Positions 45,241-54,081 of a stretch of 64,000 bases of DNA are shown in pieces. The stretch's first letter is position 1. Each line of letters opens with the position of its first letter. Source of the DNA: Myxococcales bacterium (GTDB lineage Bacteria > Myxococcota_A > Polyangia > Polyangiales > Polyangiaceae); assembly GCA_016720545.1 (NCBI GenBank), contig JADKKK010000007.1:215323-279322 (forward strand). Reading direction: 5' to 3'. The notes under the pieces were generated by a model that saw nothing but the letters and a program-made list of their open reading frames with translations, was not told the DNA's origin and did not search any database. The position numbers and the translations under genes were made by a program.

Positions 45241-46107
45241 ATGCATACGACGAAGCACCGCACGACGATCTCGCTGGTCCTCTGCGCGGTCGCCGCCTTG
45301 GTCAGCTGCTCCTCGGGCGCCGGGGTGGGGAACGTGACGTTCACCACCTGGGGCGAGGAGTACATCGAGGCCGGCATCCCGGCCTCCGAGCTCGAGGACG
45401 GCTGGTCGGTGAAGTACTCCACGTTCCTCGTCGTCCTCGGTGGGGTGAAGGTCGCCGACGGCGCCGGCGTGGTCGGCGGGGAAATGACCGGCACGAAGCT
45501 CTTCAACCACGTCGCGCCGCAGCCCAAGGCCGTGTTCGAGGCGTCGGGGCTCGCCGCGCAGCCTTGGCCCAAGGTCTCCTACCAGCTCGTCCCCGCGTCC
45601 TCCGCCACGGCGCTCGGGGCGGGCGCGACCGAATCCGACAAGGCGGCGATGGTGGCGGGCGGCCTCGGGCTCTACGTCGAGGGCAAGGCCACGAAGGGCG
45701 CCGAGAGCCGGTCGTTCAAGTGGGGCTTCGCCGCGAAGACCCTGTTCGACGCCTGCAAGGGGGAGGTCTCCGGCAAAGAGGTCGACGGCGCCAACGTGAC
45801 GAACGGAGGCACCGACTCGATCGAGCTCACCATCCATGGCGATCACCTCTTCTACGACGACCTCCAGTCGCCCTCCGCCAAGCTGCGCTTCCAGAACCTC
45901 GCCGACGCGGACGCGGACAAGAACGGCGAGATCACCCTGGCCGAGCTCGAGGCGACCAAGCTCGCGCGGCTCCCGAAGGAGAATGGCCCCTACGGCACCG
46001 GCTCGGCCGCGGACATCGTCGACCTCAAGGCGTACGTGACCGCGCTCACGCGGACCGTGGGGCACTTCCGCGGCGAGGGCGAGTGCCTCACGCGCCCGAT
46101 CCCTTGA
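45241..46107 (+). CDS. Lipoprotein with an EF-hand-like calcium motif
   Basis: A 288-residue lipoprotein: signal peptide LVLCAVAALVSC, then a beta-rich body (NVTFTTWGEEYIEAGIPASELEDGWSVKYSTFLVVLGGVKV). A late EF-hand-like loop DADADKNGEITLAEL is followed by a helix and a cysteine (GEGECLTRP). Its partner lipoprotein and the TonB receptor lie just upstream in the same direction, so it is likely part of the same uptake module. The EF-hand suggests calcium binding for structure. Ligand unknown. Confidence 0.8.
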   Translation: MHTTKHRTTISLVLCAVAALVSCSSGAGVGNVTFTTWGEEYIEAGIPASELEDGWSVKYSTFLVVLGGVKVADGAGVVGGEMTGTKLFNHVAPQPKAVFEASGLAAQPWPKVSYQLVPASSATALGAGATESDKAAMVAGGLGLYVEGKATKGAESRSFKWGFAAKTLFDACKGEVSGKEVDGANVTNGGTDSIELTIHGDHLFYDDLQSPSAKLRFQNLADADADKNGEITLAELEATKLARLPKENGPYGTGSAADIVDLKAYVTALTRTVGHFRGEGECLTRPIP

Positions 46108-46212
46108 GCGGGCTTGAGCGGGCTTGAGCGTGGCGCCTGCCTTGAACCGCGGCCGGTGCCCAAGGCGGCGACCGCGGCCCCGTCGAGTCTGCTCGGGAGC
46201 GGCAGGGCTCGC

Positions 46213-46240
46213 TGAGCGTAGTCAATGACCGAGTTCACCC
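46213..46240. promoter_or_regulatory. Putative operator upstream of the TetR gene
   Basis: Holds the 17-bp element TGAGCGTAGTCAATGAC shared with the Coq4-like promoter, then CGAGTTCAC, giving TGA-N6-TCA half sites as at 41757-41768 (TGA-N6-TCA). It ends about 35 bases before the TetR start, consistent with autorepression. Confidence 0.6.
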
Positions 46241-46264
46241 TTCCATCTCGCGTAGAGTGGTGAG

Positions 46265-46939
46265 GTGCGCCAGCAACGCAAAGACGAGACGGCGGAGCGC
46301 GTGCGCCGCGCCGCCTGGGAGCTCTTTTCGGACGTGGGGTACGCGGCGACGACCACGAAGGCCATCGCGGAGCGCGCGGGGGTGGCCGCCGGCACGGTCT
46401 TCGTCCACGCGACCGACAAGGCCGACCTGCTGCGCGCGGTGGTGTACGCCGAGCTCGAGGCGCGGGTCGACGAGCTCGCGGGCGGCGTGGGCGACGGCGC
46501 CTTGGTCGACGAGTGGATGCGCATGTTCTCGCGCCTGCTCGGCTTCTACGCGCAGCACCGCCGCGTCGCCGAGGCGTTCCTCTCGGTCTCGATGTCGCCC
46601 TCGCTCGAGGCGAAACACTCCGCCTACGGCCTCGAGGTCACCACGCGCTTCGTCGGCGTGCTCGCCGGCCTCGTCGAGCGCGCGAAGGGGCGCGGCGAGG
46701 TGCGGCGCGACGTGGGCTCCGTGCTCGCGGCGCACGCCGCGTTCGCGCTCTACTTCTCGGTGCTGACCGCGTGGCTTCAGGGGTTCGCCTCGATCGACGG
46801 CGCGTCGGCGTCGCTCCGCGATCTGCTCGAGCTGCTCGTGCGCGGGCTAGGGCCCGGCGTGGGAGAGCCCGCGCCGCCCGCGCCCCTTGCGCGCGTCGCC
46901 CGCCCCCGCCGCGCGAAGGGGCCGCGCCGTCGAGCGTGA
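46265..46939 (+). CDS. TetR-family transcriptional regulator
   Basis: A 224-residue repressor. The N-terminal helix-turn-helix (RRAAWELFSDVGYAATTTKAIAERAGVAAGTVFVHATDKADLL) is the standard TetR DNA-binding unit. The C-terminal helical domain (residues 55-200) would hold a ligand; the tail is Pro/Arg-rich. Start GTG 46265. The 17-bp element upstream is shared with the Coq4-like gene at 41111-41710, so self-repression plus control of that gene is the simplest reading. Ligand unknown. Confidence 0.92.
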   Translation: MRQQRKDETAERVRRAAWELFSDVGYAATTTKAIAERAGVAAGTVFVHATDKADLLRAVVYAELEARVDELAGGVGDGALVDEWMRMFSRLLGFYAQHRRVAEAFLSVSMSPSLEAKHSAYGLEVTTRFVGVLAGLVERAKGRGEVRRDVGSVLAAHAAFALYFSVLTAWLQGFASIDGASASLRDLLELLVRGLGPGVGEPAPPAPLARVARPRRAKGPRRRA

Positions 46940-47019
46940 GCGCCGCGCGGAGAAGCCGGCGCTCGCCCGCGCGGCGTGACCGTGTAGAATTGCCCGAGGT
47001 TCGAGCCGGGAGAGTGCAC

Positions 47020-48585
47020 GTGAGAAGAGCTGTCGCGCTGGGGGTTGGGTTCATCGTCGCCGCGTGTTCGTCCGATCCGGGGCCCGGCGGCACGACTCCG
47101 ACTCCGACGCCCGGCGAGGTGCAGGTCATCCCGCTCGCGCCGCTCGGCGAGGTGAAGACCACGCTCGACCGCACCTTCACGTCGAAGCAGCCGCGGCAGC
47201 CGTCGGCGTCTGGCCCGAACCCCTCCCTCCCGGAGGCCTACGAGAGCTACGTCACGAAGGGGTTCGGCGAGGTGGTGGAGGGCAAGGGCGAGGCCTACAC
47301 CACGCGCGCCATCACGGCCGAGACGCCGCCGCCCGCCGGCCCCAACGCGAAGCGCCTCACGCGCTTCGTGCACATGCCCGACCTGCAGATCCCCGACGAC
47401 GAGTCGCCCACCCGGCTCGGCAATTTCGACTCGCCCCCGCCCGGACCGGACGCGGCGCTGCGGCCGCAAGACCCCTACCTGTGCCGAATGGCCAACGCGG
47501 CGGTGCGCACGGTCAACGTGCTGCACAAGAAGGATCCCATCGCGTTCGTCTTGCTCGGCGGCGACAACGCCGACAGCGCTCAGACCAACGAGGTCGACTG
47601 GGTGTTCGGTGTCCTCTCCGGCTCCGAGCGCCTGAAGTGCGACTCGGGGAAAGACGACGACGTGATCGCCGGGCCCAACAACGACGGCAAAGACCCGTTC
47701 AAGGCCGAGGGCCTGGCGATGCCGTGGAAGTGGGTCACCGGCAACCACGACGTGCTCGTGCAGGGGAACCTCGGCGTGAGCGCGCCCAAGAAGGCCGAGG
47801 CCGTGGGCGTGACCTCGAACGGCGGAACGCGGCACTACGAAGACGGAAAGAAGGGCGAGGTGAACCGGGATGACGTCCTCGCCGACGAGCGCCGCGCGCT
47901 GCTCGACCGCAAGGCGCTCATGGCCAAGATCGCCTCCCACGCGGACGGCCACGGCCTCGGGGAGGCGCAGAAGGCCTCGGGCCGGGCCACCTACACCTTC
48001 GACGTCGAGGGCACCCCGATCCGCTTCCTCGTCATCGACACGGCGACGGACACCGGCGGCGCCGACGGGCTCCTCACCCGCTCCGAGATCGACCGCACCA
48101 TCAAGCCCGCGCTCGACAAGGCGAAGGCCGACAACAAGTGGGTCATCCTCTCGTCGCACCACGCGCAGGCGAGCCTCACGAAGGACGGCGGCGTGTTCGG
48201 CACCGCCGCGGCGGACGCGGTGCTCCCCGACGAATGGGCGACCTTCCTCGGCGGGTACACGAACGTCGTCTTCAGCATGGTGGGCCACACGCACGAGCAC
48301 CGCATCCGCGCGGTGACCCCGACGACGGGCCACGCCTACTGGGAGGTGATGACCAGCGCCATCGCCGATTTCCCGAATGAATTCAGGGTTGTGGAGATTT
48401 TCGATCAGGACAACGGCTGGATCATGCTCCGGGCCACGTGCGTGGACTACGCGCAGGACGGCGACGACGTCGCGAAGGAGGGGCGCCGGCGCTCGGTGGT
48501 CGACATGGACTCGGGCTGGGGCCCCGCGAGCGGCGCGGGCAAGCTGGAGGACCGAAACGTCGAGCTCTGGATCAAGAAGCCGTGA
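47020..48585 (+). CDS. Secreted metallophosphatase lipoprotein
   Basis: A 521-residue protein with signal peptide and lipobox VAAC (Cys16), then a calcineurin-like phosphoesterase domain: MPDLQIPDDE (the usual D-x-H reads D-L-Q), LLGGDNADSAQTNEVDW, WVTGNHDVLVQGN, ILSSHHAQASL and MVGHTHEHRI. Metal ligands at GD, GNHD, H and GHTH are kept, so a two-metal site remains plausible despite the altered first His. Substrate unknown; secreted members often act on phosphodiesters or nucleotides. GTG 47020 fits the GGGAG site better than GTG 47014. Overlaps the next gene by four bases. Confidence 0.88.
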   Translation: MRRAVALGVGFIVAACSSDPGPGGTTPTPTPGEVQVIPLAPLGEVKTTLDRTFTSKQPRQPSASGPNPSLPEAYESYVTKGFGEVVEGKGEAYTTRAITAETPPPAGPNAKRLTRFVHMPDLQIPDDESPTRLGNFDSPPPGPDAALRPQDPYLCRMANAAVRTVNVLHKKDPIAFVLLGGDNADSAQTNEVDWVFGVLSGSERLKCDSGKDDDVIAGPNNDGKDPFKAEGLAMPWKWVTGNHDVLVQGNLGVSAPKKAEAVGVTSNGGTRHYEDGKKGEVNRDDVLADERRALLDRKALMAKIASHADGHGLGEAQKASGRATYTFDVEGTPIRFLVIDTATDTGGADGLLTRSEIDRTIKPALDKAKADNKWVILSSHHAQASLTKDGGVFGTAAADAVLPDEWATFLGGYTNVVFSMVGHTHEHRIRAVTPTTGHAYWEVMTSAIADFPNEFRVVEIFDQDNGWIMLRATCVDYAQDGDDVAKEGRRRSVVDMDSGWGPASGAGKLEDRNVELWIKKP

Positions 48586-49220
48586 CCCGAGGCTTCCTCG
48601 CCGGCCCGCTGCTCCTCGTGGCCCTCCCCCCGATGTGCAGCTCGAAGGATCCGCCGCTCGATCCCGCGAACGTGCCGGGCACCGTGGAGGTTGTCTCAAC
48701 CCCGGAGCCGCCGCCCAAGCCGACGGTCCCCTCCCAGCCGGTGAGCGCCTTCGCCGACGCCGGTCCTGGGCCCGACGAGAAGAGCCCGCTCGAACAGGCG
48801 CGGGAGTACCACTCGCGCGGGCAGAACTGGCTCGCGCGCCTGCTCGTCGAGAAGCGCGCCCTCGCGGCGGAGGGCGGGCGCCCGGAGGCGGAGCTCTTGC
48901 TCGAGATCTGTATGGCTCAGAGCGACGCCGACTGCGTGCAGCAATGCGCCCGGAAGCTCGGCCGCAAGGTCTCCTTGGACGGCGGCGCACGCGCGGGCGC
49001 TTCTGCCGCGCCGAGCGTCGAGCGGCCCGCCGACACTCCGTTCAGCAAGGCGCGGGATCTGCACCTCAAGGGGAAAGACAAGGAGGCGCGGGCCCTGCTC
49101 GAGTCGAGGGTCATCGACGGGAAGGCGCCCACGGAGGAGACGCGGCTGCTCCTCGACATCTGCCAGAAGCAGGGCGACAAGATGTGCGTAGCGCTCTGCA
49201 AGAAGCAGCTCGCGCGCTGA
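48582..49220 (+). CDS. Exported helical (TPR-like) partner protein
   Basis: A 212-residue protein starting at GTG within the metallophosphatase stop (GTGA), so the two are coupled. A hydrophobic start (GFLAGPLLLVALPPMCSS) looks like a signal peptide; the cysteine lacks a standard lipobox (PPMC). Two weakly repeated helical modules, about 73-125 and 155-205, each contain a pattern like AREYHSRG-LARLLVEKRAL and end with pairs of cysteines (SDADCVQQCARKL; GDKMCVALCKKQL). This looks like a small disulphide-stapled TPR-type repeat protein. Probably assists the phosphatase. No family recognised. Confidence 0.78.
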   Translation: MTRGFLAGPLLLVALPPMCSSKDPPLDPANVPGTVEVVSTPEPPPKPTVPSQPVSAFADAGPGPDEKSPLEQAREYHSRGQNWLARLLVEKRALAAEGGRPEAELLLEICMAQSDADCVQQCARKLGRKVSLDGGARAGASAAPSVERPADTPFSKARDLHLKGKDKEARALLESRVIDGKAPTEETRLLLDICQKQGDKMCVALCKKQLAR

Positions 49221-49224
49221 GCCG

Positions 49225-50509
49225 CTAGCCCGTGGACGCGGTGCGCGTGACGAGCCCGTCGAGCCGCGTGAGCGCGCGCTCGAGCGTCTCGCGCGAGGGA
49301 CCGAACGAGAAGCGCACGTAGTCGCGGAAGCGCGAGGCGCGGTTCGAGCGCCGCTTGCCCGGGTTCACGTCGAAGAACTCCCCAGGCACGCAGATGACCT
49401 TCTCCTCCAGCGCGGCCCGGAAGAACGACATCCCCTCGCTGAGCGGCGCGGGCAGGTTGGCGACGTTGCCCCACGCGTAGAAGGTGCCGTCGGGGGTGCG
49501 GTCGAACCGCACACCCAGGGCGCTCGAGGCGCGGGAGTATGAAGTCGCGCTTCTCCCTGAAGGCGTTGTGGATGGCGAGGGTCTCTTGAACGACGTGCGC
49601 CTCTTCCAGAAGGGGGATCGCCGCGCGCTGCAGCGGCTTCGAGCCGCCGCCGTCGAGGAACGAGCCGGCGCTCGCGAAGCTCTCCATGATGCTGCTCGGC
49701 CCGAGCGCCCACGTGATGCGCCACCCGGGGTAGCGCCAGTTCTTCGTGAAGCCGTCGAACACGACCACGGGGTCCTTCTCGACGTCGTCGACGTAGCGCG
49801 CGGCGCTCTCTATCGGGAGCTGGCCGGGGCGCCCGCGATAGATGTAGTGTGAATAGAACTCGTCGAGCAGGAGCGTGCAGTCGAGCTCGCGCGCGGTCTC
49901 GACCCACCGCGCGAGCTCGTCGTCGCCGACGAGCTTGCCGGTCGGGTTGCATGGGTTCGAGAGCAGCACGGCCGACAGCCCCCGGCCCAAGACCTCGCGG
50001 CGCAGATCCTGCGCGGTGAAGCTGTACCCGCGGTCGCCCTCGAGCAAGATGGGGATGGCCGTGAACGCGCCGAAGATGTCGAGCAGCTCCTCGTAGGCGG
50101 TGTAATCGGGGAGAAAGTGCCCGAGGTTGACCTGTCCGAGGCTCGCGGCGGCCCGGGTGAGCGCGGCGCGGCCGCCCCCGGAGACGCACACGTTCTCGGC
50201 GCTGTACTTCGAGCCGCGGCCCTTGCGATAGAGGGTATTGTACAGGTTGGCGATCGCCTCGCGGAGCTCCCAGAGCCCGGCGACCGGGGCGTACTCTTGG
50301 TCGTCGACGCCGATGGAGACGCTGTCGACCCGGGCCGGCGAGCCGGGCAGGGGGCCGGTCTCGGGCTGGCCCTGGCCGAGGTTGCACCAGTCGGTGCTGC
50401 TGGGGGAGAAGCCGCGCTTGCTCGCCTCGCTCGTGACGTAGATGACACCGGTCTTGGGGACCGACCGAAAGGCCTGAAAAGGGCTCTCATCCATGGTGGG
50501 CGAGACCAT
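49225..50509 (-). pseudogene. Class I/II aminotransferase, frameshifted
   Basis: Two frames together encode about 427 residues of a PLP aminotransferase. The first has the substrate/PLP segments NLGQGQPETGP, VSGGGRAALTRAAASL, LSNPCNPTGKLVGDDEL, LLDEFYSHYIY and the Schiff-base region FDGFTKNWRYPGWR. The second carries the C-terminal small domain RFDRTPDGTFYAWGNVANLP through to VRFSFGPS. They meet near 49518-49526, where one extra C relative to a continuous LEALGVRFDR reading breaks the frame. Truncation would remove the last 95 residues and probably inactivate it. Start ATG 50509 has GGGGA; ATG 50494 is possible. Substrate unknown, probably an aliphatic or aromatic amino acid. Confidence 0.78.
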
Positions 50510-50604
50510 ACCATTCCCCGCGGGTCGCTGCGGCGCGACCGGCGCCGAGCTGGCTGGAATCGCGCCGGCGACGCGCCGCCCGCACGTGGGCTATGCTCGC
50601 CGCG

Positions 50605-51603
50605 ATGGCGGATCTCGCGCTCGATGCACGCACCCTCACCCGCCTCGGCGAGGTCCTCGGCGCCGAGGTGGTGCGCGCGACGCGCCTCGCGGGCGGGGCA
50701 TGCCAAGACAACTTCCTCATCGATGTGGCGGGCGCGGCGCGGTGGGTCTTGCGCTCCGACGCGCGCACGTCGCTGCCGGGCAGCATCGACCGTGCCCGCG
50801 AGTTCGCCGTCATGAAGGCCGCCGCGCGCGCCGGCGTGAAGACCCCGGAGCCGCTCGCGCTGCTGGGCGAGCTGCTCGCGCCGAAGACCTCGGCCTACCT
50901 CGTGCCGTTCGTGGCCGGCGAGGCGATCGGCCGCAAGATCGTGAAGGGGCCCGAGCTCGCCGCGGCGCGCGCCGGCCTCGCGGGAGAGCTCGCGGCGGAG
51001 CTCGCGCGCATCCACTCCGTCACGCCGACGACGGAGCCTCACCTGTTCGGCGATGCTCTGCCGGCCGTGAGCGCCGCGCACGCGCGCATCGAGGGCATGC
51101 GGGGGCCCATGAGCGCGCTCCGCCGCGAGCGACCCGCGCTCGCGTGGCTCGTGCGCTGGCTCGAAGAGCACGCCCCAAGCAACGATCCGGTGAGCGTGCT
51201 CACTCATGGCGACTTCCGTACTGGCAACTTCCTCGTCGAGCCGAGTGGGCTCTCCGCGGTGCTCGACTGGGAATTTGCTCACTTCGGCTCACCCTACGAA
51301 GACCTCGCCTGGCTCTCCGTGCGCGACTGGCGCTTTGGGCAGCTCGCGCTCCCCATCGGCGGGTTCTCCGCGCGAAGGCCGTTCTACGACGCCTACGAGG
51401 CGGCCAGTGGACGCGCGCTCGATACGGCGAAGCTCCACTACTGGGAGGTGCTCGGCAACGTGGCCTGGGCGCTCGGCGCGGCCTGCCAGACCGAGCGCTA
51501 CACCCACGGCGGGGAGGAGGACCTCGAGCTGCTCGCGATTGGCCGGCGCGCCTCGGAGATGGAGTGGGAGGCCCTGCGCCTCGTCGAGAAGGGAGCCCTG
51601 TAA
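50605..51603 (+). CDS. APH-family kinase, ACAD10/11-type
   Basis: A 332-residue phosphotransferase (PF01636 type). An N-lobe (ATRLAGGACQDNFLIDVAGAARWVLRSD) is followed by the catalytic loop LTHGDFRTGNFLVEPSGL and the metal-binding LDWEFAHFGSPYEDLAWL, which replaces DFG. In human ACAD10/11 the same kinase type is fused to an acyl-CoA dehydrogenase and phosphorylates 4-hydroxyacyl-CoA. Here the dehydrogenase is two genes downstream, so a split version of that pathway is likely. Start ATG 50605 preferred (ATG 50593 also in frame). The next gene starts one base after its stop. Confidence 0.87.
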   Translation: MADLALDARTLTRLGEVLGAEVVRATRLAGGACQDNFLIDVAGAARWVLRSDARTSLPGSIDRAREFAVMKAAARAGVKTPEPLALLGELLAPKTSAYLVPFVAGEAIGRKIVKGPELAAARAGLAGELAAELARIHSVTPTTEPHLFGDALPAVSAAHARIEGMRGPMSALRRERPALAWLVRWLEEHAPSNDPVSVLTHGDFRTGNFLVEPSGLSAVLDWEFAHFGSPYEDLAWLSVRDWRFGQLALPIGGFSARRPFYDAYEAASGRALDTAKLHYWEVLGNVAWALGAACQTERYTHGGEEDLELLAIGRRASEMEWEALRLVEKGAL

Positions 51604-51604
51604 C

Positions 51605-52009
51605 ATGCAAGATGCACCCGATCGCGAGACGATCCTGCTCGGCCTCGCGAAGTTCTTGGAGCGCGAGATCCGCCCGCTCGTGAAGGAGCCGCGCGCCTCG
51701 TTCCGCGTGCTCGTCGGCGCGCACCTCGCGTTCACCGCCGCGATGGAGTCGATGGACGAGGACGCCGACGTCGCGGCGGAGCTCGAGCGTCTGCGCGCGC
51801 TCACCGGCGACGGCGTGCCCGCGCCGGACAGCCTGCGCGACAAGAAGCGACGGGTCGCGGCGCTCGAGGGGCGCCTCTGCGAGGCGATCCGCGATCCGAA
51901 GACCTCCGCCGCGGAGCTCGACGCGATGCGCCCGGCGCTCCGCGCTTCGCTGCTCGCGAAGCTGCGCGTCAACAGCCCCCGCTTCGACACCCGCGCCGAC
52001 ATCGAGTGA
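51605..52009 (+). CDS. DUF6285-type protein between kinase and dehydrogenase
   Basis: A 134-residue small helical protein (ETILLGLAKFLEREIRPLVKEP, AHLAFTAAMESMDEDADV, LREALT-type helices ending RVNSPRFDTRADIE). It matches the pattern of DUF6285 proteins that regularly sit between an APH-like kinase and an acyl-CoA dehydrogenase. Biochemical role unknown; perhaps a subunit or stabiliser of the kinase. One base separates it from the kinase gene. Confidence 0.75.
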   Translation: MQDAPDRETILLGLAKFLEREIRPLVKEPRASFRVLVGAHLAFTAAMESMDEDADVAAELERLRALTGDGVPAPDSLRDKKRRVAALEGRLCEAIRDPKTSAAELDAMRPALRASLLAKLRVNSPRFDTRADIE

Positions 52010-52050
52010 GGCTCCCGCGCGAGCGGGATCACGCCACGAGGAGCACTGTC

Positions 52051-53244
52051 ATGGACTTCGAACTTTCTCCCGAGCTGAAGGCCCTCCGCGCGCGCGTGCG
52101 CGACTTCATGGACACCCAAGTGTTGCCCGCAGAGCGCGAGCTCTTCGACGTGGCTCTCCGCGGCGACACCTCCCGGCTCATCGAGCTCCGCGCGCTCGCG
52201 AAGGCCGAGGGCCTCTTCGTGCCCCACCTGCCCAAAGAGCACGGGGGCCTCGGCCTCGGCGTGCTCGGCATGTGCGCGCTCTTCCGCGAGATGGGGCGCT
52301 CGCTTCTCGGCGCCTCCATCTTCAACTGCGACGCGCCCGATCAGGGCAACATGGATCTCCTGCTCCGCGCCGCGAGCCCCGCGCTGCGCGACCGCTATTT
52401 CGGCCCGCTCGCGCGCGGCGAGTCCACGAGCGCCTTCTGCATGACCGAGCCCGCGCCCGGCGCGGGGGCCGACCCGTCGAACCTGCGCACCACGGCCACG
52501 CTCGACGGCGACGGGTTCGTGATCGACGGGCACAAGTGGTACTCGACCGGCGCGTTTGACGCGGCGTTCCTCATCGTCATGGCCCGCACGAGCGACGATC
52601 CCCGTCGCGGGGCGACGATGTTCCTCGTCGACCGCGCGGCCGAGGGGGTCGAGTACGTGCGCGACATCCCCTGCCTCGCGCCCCCGCTCCTCACGCACCG
52701 CGAGGGGGAGCTCAAGTTTCACGGCGTGCGCGTGGGCGCCGACGCGGTCCTCGGCGAGGTGGGGCAGGGCTTTCAGCTGGCGCAAGCGCGCCTCGTGCCC
52801 GCGCGGCTCACCCACTGCATGCGGTGGCTCGGCCTCGCCGATCGCGTCCTGCAAATGTGCAAACTGCAGGCGACCACGCGGCGCAGCTTCGGCAAGGAGC
52901 TCGTGCACCACCAGCTCGTGCAGAAGATGTTCGCCGACAACGCGACGGCCATCCACGTGGGCAACCTGCTCACGTGGCACTGCGCCACGCTCATCGACAA
53001 GGGGCTCGCGAAGGAGGCGAGGCCCTACTCGTCGATGGCCAAGAACCACGTCGCCAAGCTGCTCTGCCAGGTGCTCGACGACGCCATCCAGCTCCACGGT
53101 GGGCTCGGCTACTCGGACGACGTGCCCTTCTCGCTCTTCTACCGGTACGCGCGCGCGGCGCGCATCGCCGACGGCCCCGACGCGGTCCACGACGTGGTGG
53201 TGGCGCGCGACTTCCTGCGCGGGGAGCTCGACGTACTCGTGTAG
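52051..53244 (+). CDS. Acyl-CoA dehydrogenase, ACAD10/11-like
   Basis: A 397-residue flavoenzyme: N-terminal helical domain (ELSPELKALRARVRDFMDTQVLPAE), a central beta domain with FCMTEPAPGAGADPSNLRTTA and INGHKWYST-like DGHKWYSTGAFDAAF, and a C-terminal helical domain (RTRRSFGKELVHHQ-type QATTRRSFGKELVHHQLVQ, AIQLHGGLGYSDDVPFSLFYRYARAARIADGPDAVH). The final GPDxVH is typical of the ACAD10/11 branch. It would act on phosphorylated or dehydrated 4-hydroxyacyl-CoA made by the upstream kinase, or more simply oxidise a medium/long acyl-CoA. Start ATG 52051 with GAGGAG. Confidence 0.9.
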   Translation: MDFELSPELKALRARVRDFMDTQVLPAERELFDVALRGDTSRLIELRALAKAEGLFVPHLPKEHGGLGLGVLGMCALFREMGRSLLGASIFNCDAPDQGNMDLLLRAASPALRDRYFGPLARGESTSAFCMTEPAPGAGADPSNLRTTATLDGDGFVIDGHKWYSTGAFDAAFLIVMARTSDDPRRGATMFLVDRAAEGVEYVRDIPCLAPPLLTHREGELKFHGVRVGADAVLGEVGQGFQLAQARLVPARLTHCMRWLGLADRVLQMCKLQATTRRSFGKELVHHQLVQKMFADNATAIHVGNLLTWHCATLIDKGLAKEARPYSSMAKNHVAKLLCQVLDDAIQLHGGLGYSDDVPFSLFYRYARAARIADGPDAVHDVVVARDFLRGELDVLV

Positions 53245-53309
53245 AGTGCACAAATATGACCCTCGCGGAGCCCTGTCCCCCGGACGCCGTTTGGGTGTAC
53301 ACGGAGGGC

Positions 53310-54062
53310 ATGAGCGCCGAGCCCACAGCCGAGAAGAAGCCGGGTCTCCCCGAGGTCGACGTCAACGAGTACGGCGGCAAGAGAGACGGCGTGAAGCAGG
53401 CGCTGAACCGCCGGCTCTTCATGCAGCTGCTCGTGTTCGACGTGCCCGCCGGCGCGAGCGCCCCCGCCGCGCGCGCCGAGCTCGTCGCCGCGCTCCGCGA
53501 GGCCGCCGTGCCCGCGGTGGTCTACGCCGACGCGAACGCGCCCCGCGGCTTCGGCCTGCTCACCTGGGCGGAGGACGCGGCCCATTTCGTGACCCGCGTC
53601 CGCCCGCTGTTCGAGGGCCCCGAGCTCTCGAAGGTGGAGTTCCGTCCGGGCTGGACCATGCTCGGGCGCACCTACTCCACCGGCCACGAGCCCGACCTCG
53701 AGTTCGTGCTCCTCGAGCGCCCCATCAAGAACGTGCTGCGCGAGGAGCTCCCCTGGCACGTGTGGTACCCGCTCCGCCGCAAGGGCACGTTCGCGAAGCT
53801 CGAGCCCATCGACCAGAGCCACATCCTCCGCGAGCACGCGGCCCTCGGCATGGCGTACGGCCAGACCGAGCTGGCCCACGACGTGAGGCTCGCGTGCCAC
53901 GGCATCGACGCCGCGGACAACGAGTTCGTCATCGGCCTGGTGGGCGGCACTCTGCATCCGCTGTCGCACCTGGTGCAGGCCATGCGAAAGACCCGCCAGA
54001 CGAGCGAGTTCATCGCCCAAATGGGGCCCTTCTTCGTCGGCCACGTCGCCGCGCGCACGTGA
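53310..54062 (+). CDS. Chlorite-dismutase-family (HemQ-like) protein
   Basis: A 250-residue protein of the chlorite dismutase/HemQ superfamily, seen in the C-terminal half: WYPLRRKGTFAKLEPIDQSHILREHAALGMAYG, DVRLACHGIDAADNEFVIGLVG and LVQAMRKTRQTSEFIAQMGPFFVG. HemQ decarboxylates coproheme in Gram-positive haem synthesis; Gram-negative members are less defined. Two starts are possible: ATG 53310, which has GGAGG but short spacing, or ATG 53256, adding 18 residues and lacking a ribosome-binding site. I chose 53310. It follows the dehydrogenase in the same direction, possibly independently. Confidence 0.85.
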   Translation: MSAEPTAEKKPGLPEVDVNEYGGKRDGVKQALNRRLFMQLLVFDVPAGASAPAARAELVAALREAAVPAVVYADANAPRGFGLLTWAEDAAHFVTRVRPLFEGPELSKVEFRPGWTMLGRTYSTGHEPDLEFVLLERPIKNVLREELPWHVWYPLRRKGTFAKLEPIDQSHILREHAALGMAYGQTELAHDVRLACHGIDAADNEFVIGLVGGTLHPLSHLVQAMRKTRQTSEFIAQMGPFFVGHVAART

Positions 54063-54081
54063 CGGAACGCATGTAGAGCGC

